This document shows, piece after piece, positions 22,547 through 34,865 of a stretch of 64,000 nt of DNA. The stretch's first letter is position 1. Every line of letters begins with the position of its first letter. A model generated the notes under the pieces. That model searched no databases and was not told the DNA's origin. It saw nothing but the letters and a program-made list of their open reading frames with translations. The stretch covers positions 54,582,083 through 54,646,082 of the forward strand of contig JACMZG010001911.1 of assembly GCA_018340805.1 (NCBI GenBank). Direction: 5' to 3'. This stretch comes from Microvelia longipes (lineage: Eukaryota; Arthropoda; Insecta; Hemiptera; Veliidae). Both the position numbers and the translations under genes were made by a program.

Positions 22547-22715
22547 GTAAAAATGAAGCCACTCTATTGGCCGATTTTGGCTTGTAAATAACCAATGAAT
22601 GTACATTGGGTTCTTTCTTTCTTATGTACAAAATGAAGCCAATCTATTGGTTGATTTTGGTTTGTGAATAACCAATGGATGGACATCGTTTGTTCCTATG
22701 CTAGTTATAAGCCAG
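22547..22715 (+). repeat. Two-unit tandem duplication
   Basis: AAAATGAAGCCA-C/A-TCTATTGG and AATAACCAATG recur at a period of about 78 bp. Confidence 0.8.
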
Positions 22716-23130
22716 TAACAACACTGTAAATTAATAGTTCCTCAAGAAATGTCTAGCAAAGTAGCACAGGGTCGAATTTTGGATTAAGCTATACCTCTTA
22801 TGTTAGGTCTGTTTTTAGTTTTAACTTAAATCTCTTAAGGCAAGTTGAAGATCTGTGAGACCCCACGATAAATAATTTGAGCATAATAATAATATTAATG
22901 AGCAAAGGAAGATTACTATACTACTTTAGCTCTCCTATCTTTGTCTTGTTGACATGCTCTGATAGTTTCATTGTTCTAGAATTATAAGATTTAAAATAGG
23001 GTCTATTGATCTATACGTACCCTCAAAGGGTTAAGTAACTTAAAAAAAACAGGCTCCAACCTTAGTTAAGTCGACCAAGGTCAGATACCGCTAATAAGCG
23101 GTATTGAGAAGTATTTCTATTGTTACATTA
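22716..23130. other. AT-rich DNA, no gene seen
   Basis: Nothing recognised. Confidence 0.4.
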
Positions 23131-23133
23131 TGC

Positions 23134-23165
<32 letters not shown>

Positions 23166-23205
23166 ATATATATAATATATATATATATATATTATATATA
23201 TAATA
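23131..23205. repeat. (TA)n microsatellite
   Basis: TA tract with scattered phase slips. Confidence 0.95.
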
Positions 23206-23404
23206 TTGTTAATTCCTATATCATGCAATGCCTAAAAGGGTAAAAGATACAAATGTTTTTCTGGTTTCAGATTTAGTTATGAGTTGAATTAAGTCGTGCC
23301 GGGCATTACTGATAGTGAAATGGAACCCCAGCCTCACCCTTCTCACTCTCATGAGTAAGTATCTCATTTATTTCTTTTTGTAGCCCGGTTTCATGGAATA
23401 TCTG

Positions 23405-23785
23405 AGATTTTTTTAAGTAACATATTAGGTACATATAAAAAAGTAATATAATCTGTACATATAACAAGTAACAACATTATGTACATATTAACATGTACAT
23501 ATAAACAAGTAACATATTCTGTACATATAAACAAGTAACATATTATGTACATATAAACAAGTAACATATTATGTACATATAAACAAATTATACATATACA
23601 TATAAACAAGTAAAATATTAATGTAATATAAACAATTACATGTAAAATATAACAAGTAAAATTATGTACATATAAGCAAGTAACATATAATGTACATATA
23701 AACAGTAACATAATATAAAACAAGTAATTATTAATATACAAATAACATATTATGTGCATATACACAAGTAACATATTATAGTTTC
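23405..23785. repeat. Minisatellite, unit about 26 bp
   Basis: About 14 units like ACATATAAACAAGTAACATA with TTATGT, decaying toward the right. The 127-residue minus-strand frame (23391-23774) is a repeat translation. Confidence 0.92.
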
Positions 23786-25066
23786 TATTTATGCACCAAG
23801 AGAATAAAATGGCTTATTTTTCACGTGTTTGTATTTTGGTTGCAGTTTTAAAGGCAAGGTAAACACTATATAAGAATAATAAATCCTGAAGCGTAGTCGA
23901 TGAAATATATTAACTACGAGGGTAAAGTGTTGCGCATCCAAAATTTTATTTCCGAAAAGAAAATATATGGAATAAATTCGTTTCAATATTAATAAGTAAT
24001 TTAAAGCTTTAAAATTCGCTTCGTTTTCATTGGGGACAGGACCTCCAAAATTTACTAAGGATGCTAGCCCAGCAATTTGTTTTTTTTTTATTTTTTTTTT
24101 TATTTATTTATTTCCATATTTTACATAAAATTATTAAGCACATAAACAAATTAATACATTAAACATGACGGTTAAATAATATATAGAACTTAAGATTAAA
24201 TATTTATGAACCATTGACACCGTCAATCAAAAACTGGTGACCATTCTGCTGCTGTGATAAATTACAGGAATCTTTCCACTACGAAAGAAAAAAAAAGCCA
24301 TGTTTCCCTTCTTTTTTCCCTCAAAATCCTTTTCAGGTCAAAATAAGTTCTTTATGGAAAAAAGGATTTCTAATTATTGGTTTTTTCACAATGCGGCATG
24401 TGAATATAAGAATATATTCTGGCACAAAATCATTTTCTGGTCGTTTAGGATAATGATATCTTTATTTTTAAAATATGTTTTAACATGCATTTTCAATAAT
24501 ATGATGCAGAAAGGCAAACTTAACAAAACAACAGTTAGCTTAATGAACTCATGATAATGTTAACAATAGCTAATCAAGTTCTCTTATCTTATCAAAGAGT
24601 TTAAAAATAATAAAACTAAATTAGCTTTTTAACAGGGAATGAAAATAACTAGCAATTAGCACCTAATTAAGATCTGCTATCTCTTCCAGCTATTTTGGAA
24701 AAAATGTAATTTAGAGAACAATAAGGATTGCATTTATACGTAAAACCTGTAAATCACTGAGAAGCTGCAAAATTTAGAAGAAATATTCCTAATATTCAGT
24801 TTAAGGCAATGTTAATAACTAGTCAAAAGTCAAAATGCGGATGTTTATTAGCTCCATTTCTCCTGAAATCGTAAGCATTCTCATGCTAAACATTCGCGGA
24901 TGGATGGATGAATTTACTGGTGTTGATTCATGGGCTTATGAAATTAGCGAATTTTCATTAGAAAATGCCGCTTATGAGTTGTTCGTATGACAAAAATGAA
25001 AACCAAAATTCCTTTTGGCCGTCTAATACCAAAAATATTTTTTAAAAATTATTTAAATGTATGGAC
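23786..25066. other. AT-rich DNA, no gene seen
   Basis: T-rich low complexity at 24080-24112. The open frame at 24300-24554 is F/K-rich with no recognisable domain. Confidence 0.45.
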
Positions 25067-25152
25067 ATATATTATTATATATATATATATATATTATATA
25101 TATATATATATTATATATATATATATATATTATTATATATATATATATATAC
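25067..25152. repeat. (TA)n microsatellite
   Basis: Interrupted TA tract just before a 5'-truncated 5S-ICR repeat. Confidence 0.95.
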
Positions 25153-25204
25153 TGTTCCTCATTTAGACCTAGAGATTCTTTAGGTATACTAGTGCCATCC
25201 GGAT

Positions 25205-25790
25205 TTTCTATAACGTCATAAATCTGCAATAATGACAGCGAAAATTTCAAAAGTCATAAAACATGGTTTATTTTAAATTTAGCACGCATTCAATTGTATA
25301 TAGGACCAATAAACGTGCCAAATTTCACCTCATTTTTAGCATTAGTTCAAGTTTTATCGAATAAGTTATGGACGTTGTTTAAAAATTTGTACAAATTGGA
25401 AAATAATCCAATTGAATTGAAATTTAGTACAAATGTATCTCTTTACGTAATAAATAAGTATACTAAAATTTGTTCCAATGAGAACAAATATATCTGCTGT
25501 TTTTGTTGAATCATAAAAAATTAGTAGCTTAAAGCATGTCAGTGCTTGGATGTCCGAATCAGAAAGGATGAGCGTAGCGAATTAAATAAATAAATAAAAA
25601 GTTAAATATTTTTATCTTACAAAAAAAAATCACATATAGATGTTTATAAAAAAGGAACTAAGAAAAAATAAAAGGAGAGGTTCAGGTATCTTACTGTTCT
25701 TCCACCTTTCGTGGAAGAATTCCACTTTTTACCAATTCGTTGTGGTAAAAAGTTCCAAGGTACCCCGTACCCTATTTTGTGAAAGATTTG
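25205..25790 (+). mobile_element. 5S-ICR repeat copy 5, 5'-truncated
   Basis: Begins at AATCTGCAATAATGACAG. It keeps the AATTGAATTGAAATTTAG module and a degenerate 5S segment (25520-25560, GTCAGTGCTTGGATG), then GGATGAGCGTAGCGAAT. About 150 bp of A-rich DNA and two small hairpins (CTTCCACCTTTCGTGGAAG at about 25701) precede the family end AAGGTACCCCGTACCC. Confidence 0.8.
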
Positions 25791-25814
25791 CTTCGATTGT
25801 ATGTCCTTAACATC

Positions 25815-25982
25815 TCCTTAACTCTTAACAATCTTAAATACAGTCCTTAACAATCTTAAGTACACTCCTTAACAATCTTAAGTACACTCCTTAACAATCT
25901 TAAGTACACTCCTTAACAATCTTAAGTACACTCCTTAAAATCTTAAGTACACCTTAACAATCTTAAGTAAATTTTTCCTATT
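25815..25982 (+). repeat. Minisatellite, 24-bp unit
   Basis: Seven near-identical units of CTTAACAATCTTAAGTACAC plus TCCT. Units are adjacent with no unique spacers. Confidence 0.93.
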
Positions 25983-26731
25983 ACGTTGTATTTTCTACAA
26001 TTTAGTTAGGGTAGTATAGTTTTCTTAGTGGCAATCTCAATAAAAGTTTAAACTTAAACTTGAATTGCATAGATTGGGTAAAAGAGCATAAAGTAGCAGG
26101 ACTCAGATCGTTTAAAACTTTTTTGGAAACTGTATTAAGTTATGAAATTAATGTGGTTTTTATAAAATTATAGCGGTTGGGATTTTAAAGTTTTTTGTGA
26201 AGGTCATGCTTATTGTTCCACCTTTGATTGATAAGGTGTGAGTGAGAGAGGGGCGCTACATGTATGCTAGGCCTAGATTAGTCGTTAGGACACCGTGATT
26301 AAGGGCCTGCCTACTCGCTAATTAAATATTTTTCCGAACGATTCCGAAGATTCGCGTAATTTATAAGATAATACAACACCAATTCTTCCAAAAAAATAAC
26401 CACTAGTCAATTTATATTTGTAATACAATTTTTTTTTAAATTAAGAATGTTAAATAGTAATTTGGCAAAGGACTCCCTCTCTGCAGCACAATGCGTAAGC
26501 CTTTTAGCAGAGAGGTAACCTTAATTTTAGAATATATTAATTTATGTTTGTAATTTATTCGATAAATGTATTTAATAAAAAAAAATATAATCGGTAAACG
26601 TAAAATTATTACGCGTAAGGCGCACCGTTTTGTTTTAATTTATTTTTTAATTATATTGTAGAGACCTGTAAGTTACTTTTATCTTTTTATAATATATTCC
26701 GCATTGATTATCAATTGTTAATCAATTGATA
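25983..26731. other. AT-rich DNA, no gene seen
   Basis: Includes an AATTGATAATTG-type palindrome near 26713-26740. No gene. Confidence 0.4.
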
Positions 26732-26832
26732 ATTGCTACACATTAAGTCCCTGAGAGCCCCAAAAAGATGTTTCAGGCTACTCAATGTATTGAGATAGGG
26801 TATGCCCCCTCTAGTATATATCTCTATGGCTA
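26732..26832. repeat. Dispersed repeat fragment
   Basis: Shares CTGAGAG, AAAGATGTTTCAGGC and the run to CTCTAGTATATATCTCTATG with the opposite strand of 54348-54440. Family unknown. Confidence 0.7.
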
Positions 26833-27350
26833 CTTATGTCTAGCGTTTTTAGTTAAAAATGTTATCTTCTTTTAGCAGCAAGACTGGGGATAACTCAACA
26901 GTTTTTAATTTACAAATTTCATTTTATCTACACTATCAAATCTTCGGGGCTAATTTATAATTATTGTCCACAAAATTATATTTTAGTCTACTAATTTGCT
27001 TTTGTTTTACTATAACTTAAGAAATGATCTAAAGTACCTTTTTTTGAAAATATGAGCATTTGTTTAGCTAATTTTAAATTAGTTAAAGGCGAACGTTGTC
27101 AAGTAATATTTTAAATATGTATTTTGATTATTCCAAGATTCTATCTCATCGTTTTATTTTTGCAACTAAACTAAACTTTTCCAAATAAACAAAATAAATA
27201 ACTAATAAAATAGTAAATAACTGTTTTAAAAATGTATGTTTTCATTATCACTTTATCTTACGCTTGTTTGTTACTCTTGTTTATTATCATTGGAATATAA
27301 ATAAATAATGAACATTTATATAGAGTAGTGCAGAATCTAGATACATAGTG
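26833..27350. other. AT-rich DNA, no gene seen
   Basis: Nothing recognised. Confidence 0.4.
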
Positions 27351-27368
27351 TATGTATATATATATAAT

Positions 27369-27442
<74 letters not shown>
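27351..27442. repeat. (TA)n microsatellite
   Basis: Long TA tract with a few A/T slips. Confidence 0.95.
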
Positions 27443-27445
<3 letters not shown>

Positions 27446-27734
27446 CTTTCTACATCAAAAATTAAAATAAAAAGCCTTCCGGCTTATATCTTCCTGCTCT
27501 TCTCTTAACAGGGAAGCGGCCCCCGCCCCGCACTGTGGCCTCTCAAGGCAACATATAGTTATTGTTATAATACTAGTTTATGTAAGTAGCATACTGACAC
27601 GATATAAAAAAAATTTCCAATGTATTAGAAAAACAAACATGTTTTGTTTACATATGGTTGTACATGTCAATCAATAAAATCGGAAGTAATGGCGCGATAG
27701 TTAAATGACGTCATACTCATTTATGACGTCATAA
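27443..27734. other. Unassigned DNA
   Basis: GC-richer stretch around 27515-27545 (GGAAGCGGCCCCCGCCCC) and two nearby TGACGTCAT sites (27707, 27723). No gene. Confidence 0.4.
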
Positions 27735-28610
27735 CAATAATTAGGTTCATTTTTACTTTTTCTCATTTATACTGTATATAGGAAGTATACGGTATATTTA
27801 TACCGTATATAGGAAGTATACGGTATATTTATACCGTATATAGTAAGTAAACGGTATATTTATACCGTATATAGGAAGTATACGGTATATTTATACCGAA
27901 TATAGGAAGTATATAAGTATTGTGTTTGCAAAAAAAAATCCGAAACCGCGATGTCACCAGAATTAACAGTTTCAGGTGTTTTAAGGCCTCTTGTGTGGTT
28001 TTTACAAAGTTCTATGTGTGTGTGTCTGTTATCATCGCAGCTCCTTGTGTATTTATGGTAGAGAGTTAAAACTTTGTACAAAAATCAGTATACTGCTGTA
28101 TTTGTGTTGTATTTTTTAATCCCCAATAACGACTCAGCAAATATTTCAAAAATCATAAAACGCGGAAAATGATACGATTAGATTGGAGTTAAGCACGCTT
28201 GTAGCCTTGTATGAGACTAACATGTGTTCCATGTTTCATCTTAATATTAGCATTAGTTCAATTTTTATAAAATGATTGTGTACGTTTTTAAAAAAAATCA
28301 AAAAACAATCCAATTTAGTTGATAATTGGTACAAGTAAACCTTTACGTAATAATTTTAGTAAAGGTTTGGTAAAGGTTTACGTAAAAAATGTGGGTTACG
28401 ATTCAACCCAAGTATATCAATGGTTTTTGTTGGTCACCAGCATTGTGCGTGGTCAGTGCTGTGAAGTGACTGCTTAGAATAAACGGATGCAATCACTATC
28501 TAAGGACGAGCAAAGCGAGTCTGAAGCAGGAGGATGAGCGTAGCGAATCCGATGTGATGAGTAAAACTTCCAAGGTCCGAGAAAGCGTTCAAAATTTATA
28601 GTGCGCCATA
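27735..28610 (+). mobile_element. 5S-ICR repeat copy 6, near full length
   Basis: Head hairpin region expanded into a 31-bp tandem array, then AAAATCCGAAACCGCGATGTC, AGTTTCAGGTGTTTTAAGGC, the internal modules, a decayed 5S segment (28438-28479) and two hairpin modules (AGGACGAGCAAAGCGAGTC, GGATGAGCGTAGCGAATCC). The 3' terminal hairpin and T-run are missing. Confidence 0.88.
27779..27912 (+). repeat. 31-bp minisatellite inside the repeat head
   Basis: Just over four units of GGAAGTATACGGTATATTTA plus TACCGTATATA. Derived from the single terminal hairpin seen in other copies. Confidence 0.93.
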
Positions 28611-28640
28611 GGAACGTCTAGGAACAACAATCTCGTCCAG
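28580..28640 (+). repeat. Short dispersed repeat
   Basis: GCGTTCAAAATTTATAG ... CGTCTAGGAACAA is shared with 43735-43790. Family unknown. Confidence 0.55.
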
Positions 28641-28659
28641 AATATATGCATATATTCTT

Positions 28660-28830
28660 GATCAGAAAGTCCCCCTCAGGTTCTGCGGGCAGAACCTCAG
28701 GTTCTGCCATATACCGACTAAAACTACCTTTGCGAAACTCGTAGAACCCACATTACTTTAATCTAGATCTAATTTTGAGCCATTTGGATCCCCCGACTAT
28801 CCCCTTCCCCTCTCTTGGTATTTCAGGGAT
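28660..28830. repeat. Dispersed repeat, possibly tRNA-derived
   Basis: CAGGTTCTGCCATATACCGACT and the following AAAACTACC resemble the reverse complement of a tRNA D-arm (A box). A diverged copy lies at 29445-29590. No B box is visible, so a SINE call is weak. Confidence 0.35.
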
Positions 28831-29444
28831 ATTTTTAGGAGGGATTTTAGAGTAAGAACATTTTTCAGGTTTTAGTGAAAATTATAATCTGGGAGTTCTA
28901 GGATGAATATCTAGTTTTAGGATTACATCTGGGAATTTCAGAGGTACAATAATTATGGGAGAAAAAAATGGACCATATAAGTTACCGACAAAAATTATTA
29001 AAAATATGACAAACGATAAAGATTTTATGAAAATTCCTTTAAATCAAAGTATTGCTTTAACTGGTTTACTTTATTGTTCCATTCTGTAGAAACGAGAGTA
29101 AAAACAAATAAAAATATGATGAATGTGAAAGCCATTTTTCATTTTTCCTACCCAGCTTTTACATCTCAGCGCCAGCTTTTCCTTTTTTCCATAAAAAAAG
29201 TTAATTGACGTATCTTTTAAGAGCGTTTTGACTAATAAATGAAAGGTTAAATTATGAGAAAAAATATCAATTTTTATCTTTTTCAGTTTGAATTTAAGAG
29301 TTTCGCATTCTGTAAATCTATATCGATTTTATAAGAATAAATAAATATTTTATAATAAATTACTAGATGAAAGTTATGGCTGAATAATTAAAAAAAATCA
29401 AATTTTGTAACATATAGAAATTAAAGCCTACTTTTATCTAGTAA
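28831..29444. other. AT-rich DNA, no gene seen
   Basis: Nothing recognised. Confidence 0.4.
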
Positions 29445-29590
29445 TTTAAGATGCCCAACAGCGTTGGGCTCAGGGTCTGCCTTTTACCAACTAAACTCCC
29501 TCCGCGAATCTTCTAGAACTTAACCTGGAATCGTTATTTAAACTATGTATGGCCACTTTTATCTTGAGCCAATTGAATCTGTACTTCGTA
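29445..29590. repeat. Second copy of the 28.7-kb repeat
   Basis: Shares CAGGGTCTGCC, TACCAACTAAA and TTGAGCCAATTGAATC with 28660-28830 at low identity. Confidence 0.4.
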
Positions 29591-29859
29591 GTCTTACTTA
29601 TCTATGGTCTATCATGTCAAGGTATTCGCGACCGTTCTAGACACAGCAAAGTGTTCAGAACAACAACAAAGTTGGAAAATAGTAAAAATAGTAATAATAA
29701 TTATATTAATTGACTTATGAAGGTAATTGATATGTATAGGATAAATCATGTCATCCTAATGTCATTACTTTTATTTATTAATTTATTATAATTATTCACT
29801 AATAGATTCCAAATTGATTTAAAATAGAAGTTTCATTCTAATAAGCATAGATATATCAA

Positions 29860-30125
29860 ATGGCGACGAGAAAACAACAAAAACACTTAAAGCACTGGAA
29901 AACAGAATAAATTGGCAAGAAATTAAATTTTGCGTGGAAACAAATTTTTTAAAAATGAAAATTAATCAATGGAAAATTAGAAATCAGAGACAAACATTTG
30001 GATGACCTTTGGAAACAAATATTGGAAATTTATGATAAAATTTATGATCAATCTCAGAATGATCATGAGATTGAGTTTATCGAAATCGAAAATTTATGTT
30101 TAGAAACTAAACAATCTATTGGTTG
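29860..30125 (+). pseudogene. Possible LTR-retrotransposon gag remnant (BEL/Pao type)
   Basis: From about 29960 one frame reads through residues such as LDDLWKQILEIYDKIYD and EFIEIENLCLETKQSI. This resembles the early gag domain of BEL/Pao elements (a W-K then IY/IQ heptads then an E-rich helix, DUF1759-like). The nearby TGGCGACGAG (29870) could be a primer-binding-site region. No LTR, protease or reverse transcriptase is found, and stops precede the frame. Confidence 0.35.
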
Positions 30126-31399
30126 TTTCTTTATATTTTATATACTATTATCACATAGTACCAACATATGTGGCTAGTAACTTCTCCATCTTTTTGCAAT
30201 CAATTTCAGATAATATTCAAGAAAATTGCTTGAATTTGCAAAAGGACTTATTTCTATTAGTGGTAGAGTGTTCCTTTTTCCCTTAGAGAAATTAATCAAA
30301 ATACTTTTGTTTGGTATTTATTTTCTTTGCAGGTATTTTCACCGTTTCAAATACAATCTTGTAATTACAGGGTCCATTAAAACCCTTTGTAAAACCATAG
30401 AAGTGTTAAAACCATTTCAATACCACATTGTTTAGTTAAATTAAGCCTTTATCACTTTGACAGAATTAATGAAGTGTAAAGCGTCTAATCATTCAAAGTA
30501 ACTCTTCAGAGCTTAACTCTTCACTTTTTCCTTTAAAATAGATTTTATACATTTTGACATTTATAGTAAAATGAAAATTTGCTTTTCGTCACTTAAATTA
30601 ATGTCAGGGAAAATAGTACGAGAATCTTGAATGAATTTTCTTCCTCTAGAATGGAAGAATTGTAGAGTTTCAGGAAAACAAAACACCACATCCTCTCGGG
30701 ACGAGCTTTCTGAAGAAAATCAATTATTAAGTTTTCGGAAAATTCTTGTTTTTCAACCGATGACACTAAAGGTTCCGGACAAAAGGAATTGGAATTTAGG
30801 TGTGGATTCGTCTCTCTTTTTGGAAATTCCTCGCCGGTTTGTTAAACAATTTTTAATGTTTTCTAAAAAGTTTAATATTCCTGTAAGAGATGCTGGAAAT
30901 AAAAATTATGCTGACAATATTGGTTTAATTTCTTAAAACAGTTCAAAGAAAACTATTTACGAAGTTATATTTTATAGAATTTGCGTTATATTTATTTTAA
31001 AAATGAGAAATTTATCAACAAGGCAAATATTATCTATTTTTTCTTTTCTCTAAGTGTTTTTATAATTTTTTATTGCGATAAAAAAGCAAAAATGTTTATG
31101 AAGAATACCTTTTATTGTAAATTAATTTTTTTGCCATTCACACGTATGGGCAACTCAATCCGTGGCCATACTCTATTTATTTTTTTCGGACATATATTAT
31201 TGGTATCAGGAAGTCAATCTGAATCGATCCCCCCACTCTTCCCCCCTCAATTTTTGTCATCCAAACTACCTTATAAGTGTCGTTTTTTGATGAAAATTTG
31301 CTAAAAGAAAAGATAGCACATGAAAAGCTATAAACAACCTTAGAAACTCTCTTTTGAGAGCTTCCTGTGAATTTACCATGAACTAAAATCAATAAAATA
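30126..31399. other. AT-rich DNA with two unassigned open frames
   Basis: Frames at 30226-30435 (69 residues) and 30631-30936 (101 residues, mixed composition) show no domain I recognise. The second is less biased than most here and could be an old exon or element fragment. The frame at 30981-31304 is F/K-rich. Confidence 0.35.
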
Positions 31400-32324
31400 A
31401 TAATATAAAAAAATAAATGTTTTTTTCTATTTTGTGGCAGAACGTCCTTAACGTAGACATTGTATTGTATAAATAAAAACCGGTAAACTTAAATAATAAA
31501 CTGAAAACCAAACTGTTCAACTTATTAATCCCACAGATTGAATTTAAAACGGTTATAATACGTTATTAGTCCAAGTATTAGTTAGTTTAAAGTATAGTTA
31601 TTAGTCGGTATCAATAGTATTAGTATTTTTTAAAATTAACTATATAAATTTTTTCCCCCATTTCTCCCAAAACTGCGGGCATTTTGAGGCAATCAAAAAT
31701 TAACTTTAGCACTACATTAACAACAAAGAATTAACACAACATAAAAAGACTAGAATTAAATTAAATAAATTTACAAAAATCAACCTCGTCAAAAAATAAA
31801 CCTATTGGTCCAAGTAGCGTTTAGTCCATAGTATTAGTAGAATTATAGGGTGTGCTATTAAAAAAAAAAAATGTTTTAGAAATAATCAATTTTTTCGAAA
31901 TAATCATTAAGGAAAAACGTATATGTTGGTCGCTTTTTAAGGAAATACACTAGGTATTGATAGGATCAGAAACTTATTATTCTAAGTAAATACGTATTAT
32001 CAACTCCTTTACTTGCAGTCTACTCTATATTATCACCTGTGAACTAGAAATAGCTTTTAGCCTTAAGGTCAATTAGCTATTCCATCAGAGGCTGCGGTTA
32101 GCAGATCTATTGTTTCATCTATCTATTCCCTCAGGCATTCATACGGATTCTGTCAATTTAATAATATACTCTGTTAATATTACCTTGTAATTGTAATTTA
32201 AACAATCAATCGCATTATCAGAATTACAGCATATTTTTAAACAGTATATTTGAATTATATTTGTTTAGCTTTATTTAAAATATATTATAAAATGTTACTA
32301 TACAGTATTGCTATCTATAAGTAT

Positions 32325-32467
32325 ATCTAACTAGTAATGTTATTCGTATAGCTTAACCTTATTCTTTTATAATTGATAATTGGGCACTTGTGAGACGTTT
32401 ATAGATCATATGCTTTTTTAATATCTCACTAGTGCCTCATCATCAAGTATTGCTATCATAGAAACTA
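32325..32467. repeat. Repeat shared with the 11.4-kb region
   Basis: Reverse complement of 11335-11470, with TTGATAATTGGGCACTTGTG and TAACATTACTAGTTAGATAT conserved. It adjoins the MITE in both places. Confidence 0.85.
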
Positions 32468-32641
32468 TAGTACGACACACGGCTAAAATCTGTTGGCAGC
32501 ATAGGATAATAGTATTGAGGAACCAATAAGGTTGCCTTGATTTGCAATTGAGGGCGTGGTTTACCATCCAGGACTAACCTTATTGGCTCCCTCACATTAT
32601 TTTACCACGCTGTCAACTGATTTTAGCCGTGTATCGTACTA
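32468..32641. mobile_element. Complete CGACACACGG-type MITE
   Basis: Terminal inverted repeats of about 31 bp read TAGTACGACACACGGCTAAA from the left and TAGTACGATACACGGCTAAA from the right, each followed by ATC and a GTTG-CAGC variant. TA at both edges fits a Tc1/mariner-type TA duplication. Confidence 0.88.
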
Positions 32642-32833
32642 AAACAAAAATTCTAATATTATTTTTTATATTTTGTCACTACACTTTATTGTGGTTTCCA
32701 GTTTATTATTTAAGTTCACCAGTTTTTATTTATATCTGTCTTAGCAGATACCTGCATACCACAAATATAAGGTAAGATAACGTTAAGGACGTTCTGCCAC
32801 AAAGTAGAAAACAAAATGAAACATTTTTATTAT

Positions 32834-33100
32834 TGAATATTATAGGTATACATTTATCTTGGATGTTAAGATCGTTATGTTACATGATTGTATTACATGA
32901 TTAACCCTGTGAAGTCATATTTATAATTTGTATTTATAAAAGAAAATATGATGAATAAAGTTTTTATCATTTACGTTCACAGCCCAAGGACGATTCTAAG
33001 TTTCGGTTTTAGTGTAGCACAACATGTTAGTCAATTTTTCAACTAGATTGTCAAAGGGAATGCTGTTTGCTTAAAAGATATCGTGTCCACAATAATATAT
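32834..33100. other. AT-rich DNA, no gene seen
   Basis: Nothing recognised. Confidence 0.4.
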
Positions 33101-33203
<103 letters not shown>

Positions 33204-34865
33204 GCAGGATAACCCCGGGTGGACAACCTGAATTAAAAAAATAAATAAATAAAAAATCATTCCTGATAAAAGCTCCTGCATGTTTTCAAACTAAGAGTTA
33301 TCATATTAGTTTTGGTTTTAACATTAGACTCAAAAACTACAATTTTTTAAAAATAAACGAGGAGTAAAGTAGGCTTAATTTTGACTATTGGAAAAAAAGT
33401 ATTCTTTATAAAATTGCTTAATTTTATGAAGACAATTTTAAGACAATTTTTCCATGAACAAATTAAAGTTTAATTAAAGTCACCTCCCCTCTCCGATTCT
33501 AAAATTGTTATTCTAATATCTCAGTTAGTGTTACTTTAATCGAAGTTTCCAATGCTATTATTTTTGTTCCACAGTCTTTTAAAGCGAGTCCATTTATCCA
33601 GATTGAACAACTTTTAATATATCCAAAGTCGGAAGTGGTGGGAGGAACATTTACATTCATATTCCAGTTCTCGGGTCCGCATGTGAACAATTTCGCTGTT
33701 TACTTTTTATTAGCAAAAGTTTTAGAAATTTGTTAAAAAGCAAAAATGAAGGGGCCATCGGAAGGGCTCTATGCAGCATAGAGTTCTGGGGGGACGAGGC
33801 CGCGTACCGGCTAAGAGAACAGCCTTATCTTTGTAACCTACTTAAATATTAGTTTAACCAATCAGAAACCTACCTATTTCTTATGCTGATGTAAACCCTA
33901 ATGGCTACAAAACATAAATACGAAAATTTTAAACATGAAAATCAAACTGTTGATAAAATCATCCACTTTATTGACACAAAGAATGAGCCACATTATTATT
34001 TATGTTAATTCTGAACTCGGTTTTAATTACGGATGTTATTGTTTTTGTTTATCTTCTAAATCATGCTGTAGATTTTGCTATCTATTGATATGAGGCCTTG
34101 AATACGGTATTATTTGTTGGTTTTTAATTAGCTAACAGGAAGTGCTTCTTTTTGACAACTATGGTTTATTGTTTGTTAAAATACAGTTTATATTTTATAA
34201 TAGCTGAAAACTAGTATTAGAAAATAGTCATTATCTAGCTGGTTGTGGTGTCTACTTAGAGAACTAAGTTTGCTAGTAAAACCTAAACTTCAAGCTCATG
34301 AGAGGGCCAGCTTCTGGACTAACGGTGTCTGGGTTTGTGGCTACAAAAGCTAAACTTCAAATCAGTTTTAAGAGGCCAATGGATTGGAAACTTCCTCATT
34401 TTTGAGATTCCCTGGCTCTAATTTTCAGGCTTATGCTGTGATTTATTTTACTGTGTTCTATATTAAACCCCAAACATTAAATCTGAAAATATAATCGGTC
34501 AATTTTAGAAAGTTACCGGGGTTAGTTTATGTGTTGTCCGCACCGTTCCTCCACAGCGCTTATTTCTAGTAGCTTTCGATGATCGAATCCTGGTCTACGA
34601 TAAGTTTTAGTTCGGCAACTTTATTGTGGAGAGTTATGAAAAGAGATGTGCCAATCTGTTTGAGCCGTAACTTACACAACATAAACCTAACCTTTTTAAA
34701 TAGACAGAGATTGTAATTTAGGAGATTGCACACATTATGTAGGAAAAAACATTTATAAACCATGTAATTGTTTATATTTCATTGTTAGTTTTTATCACAA
34801 TGAATTTTTATGATATAATCTTAAAAATCTCATATGGAGTTTTTATGAGAAAATGACGCTTCGAT
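33204..34865. other. Intergenic DNA, no gene assigned
   Basis: Includes a small GC-rich hairpin (CTCTATGC with GCATAGAG at about 33769-33784). The 60-residue minus frame at 33508-33690 and the 65-residue one at 34566-34763 have mixed composition but no recognisable domain. Confidence 0.4.

Larger units (their letters stand above)
31400..32833. mobile_element. TIR element of about 1.4 kb with nested MITE
   Basis: The left end (31400-31515) and right end (32690-32833) are inverted and share TTTGTGGCAGAACGTCCTTA, AACG and AACTTAAATAATAAACTG. The right arm has a 25-40 bp insertion. No transposase is inside. A complete 174-bp MITE lies at 32468-32641. Confidence 0.82.

Noticed and set aside
23391..23774. 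127-residue frame on minus
   Set aside because: Translation of the 26-bp minisatellite.
25815..25982. CRISPR-like regular array (also 34866-35165)
   Set aside because: Units are directly adjacent with no unique spacers, and the context is eukaryotic.
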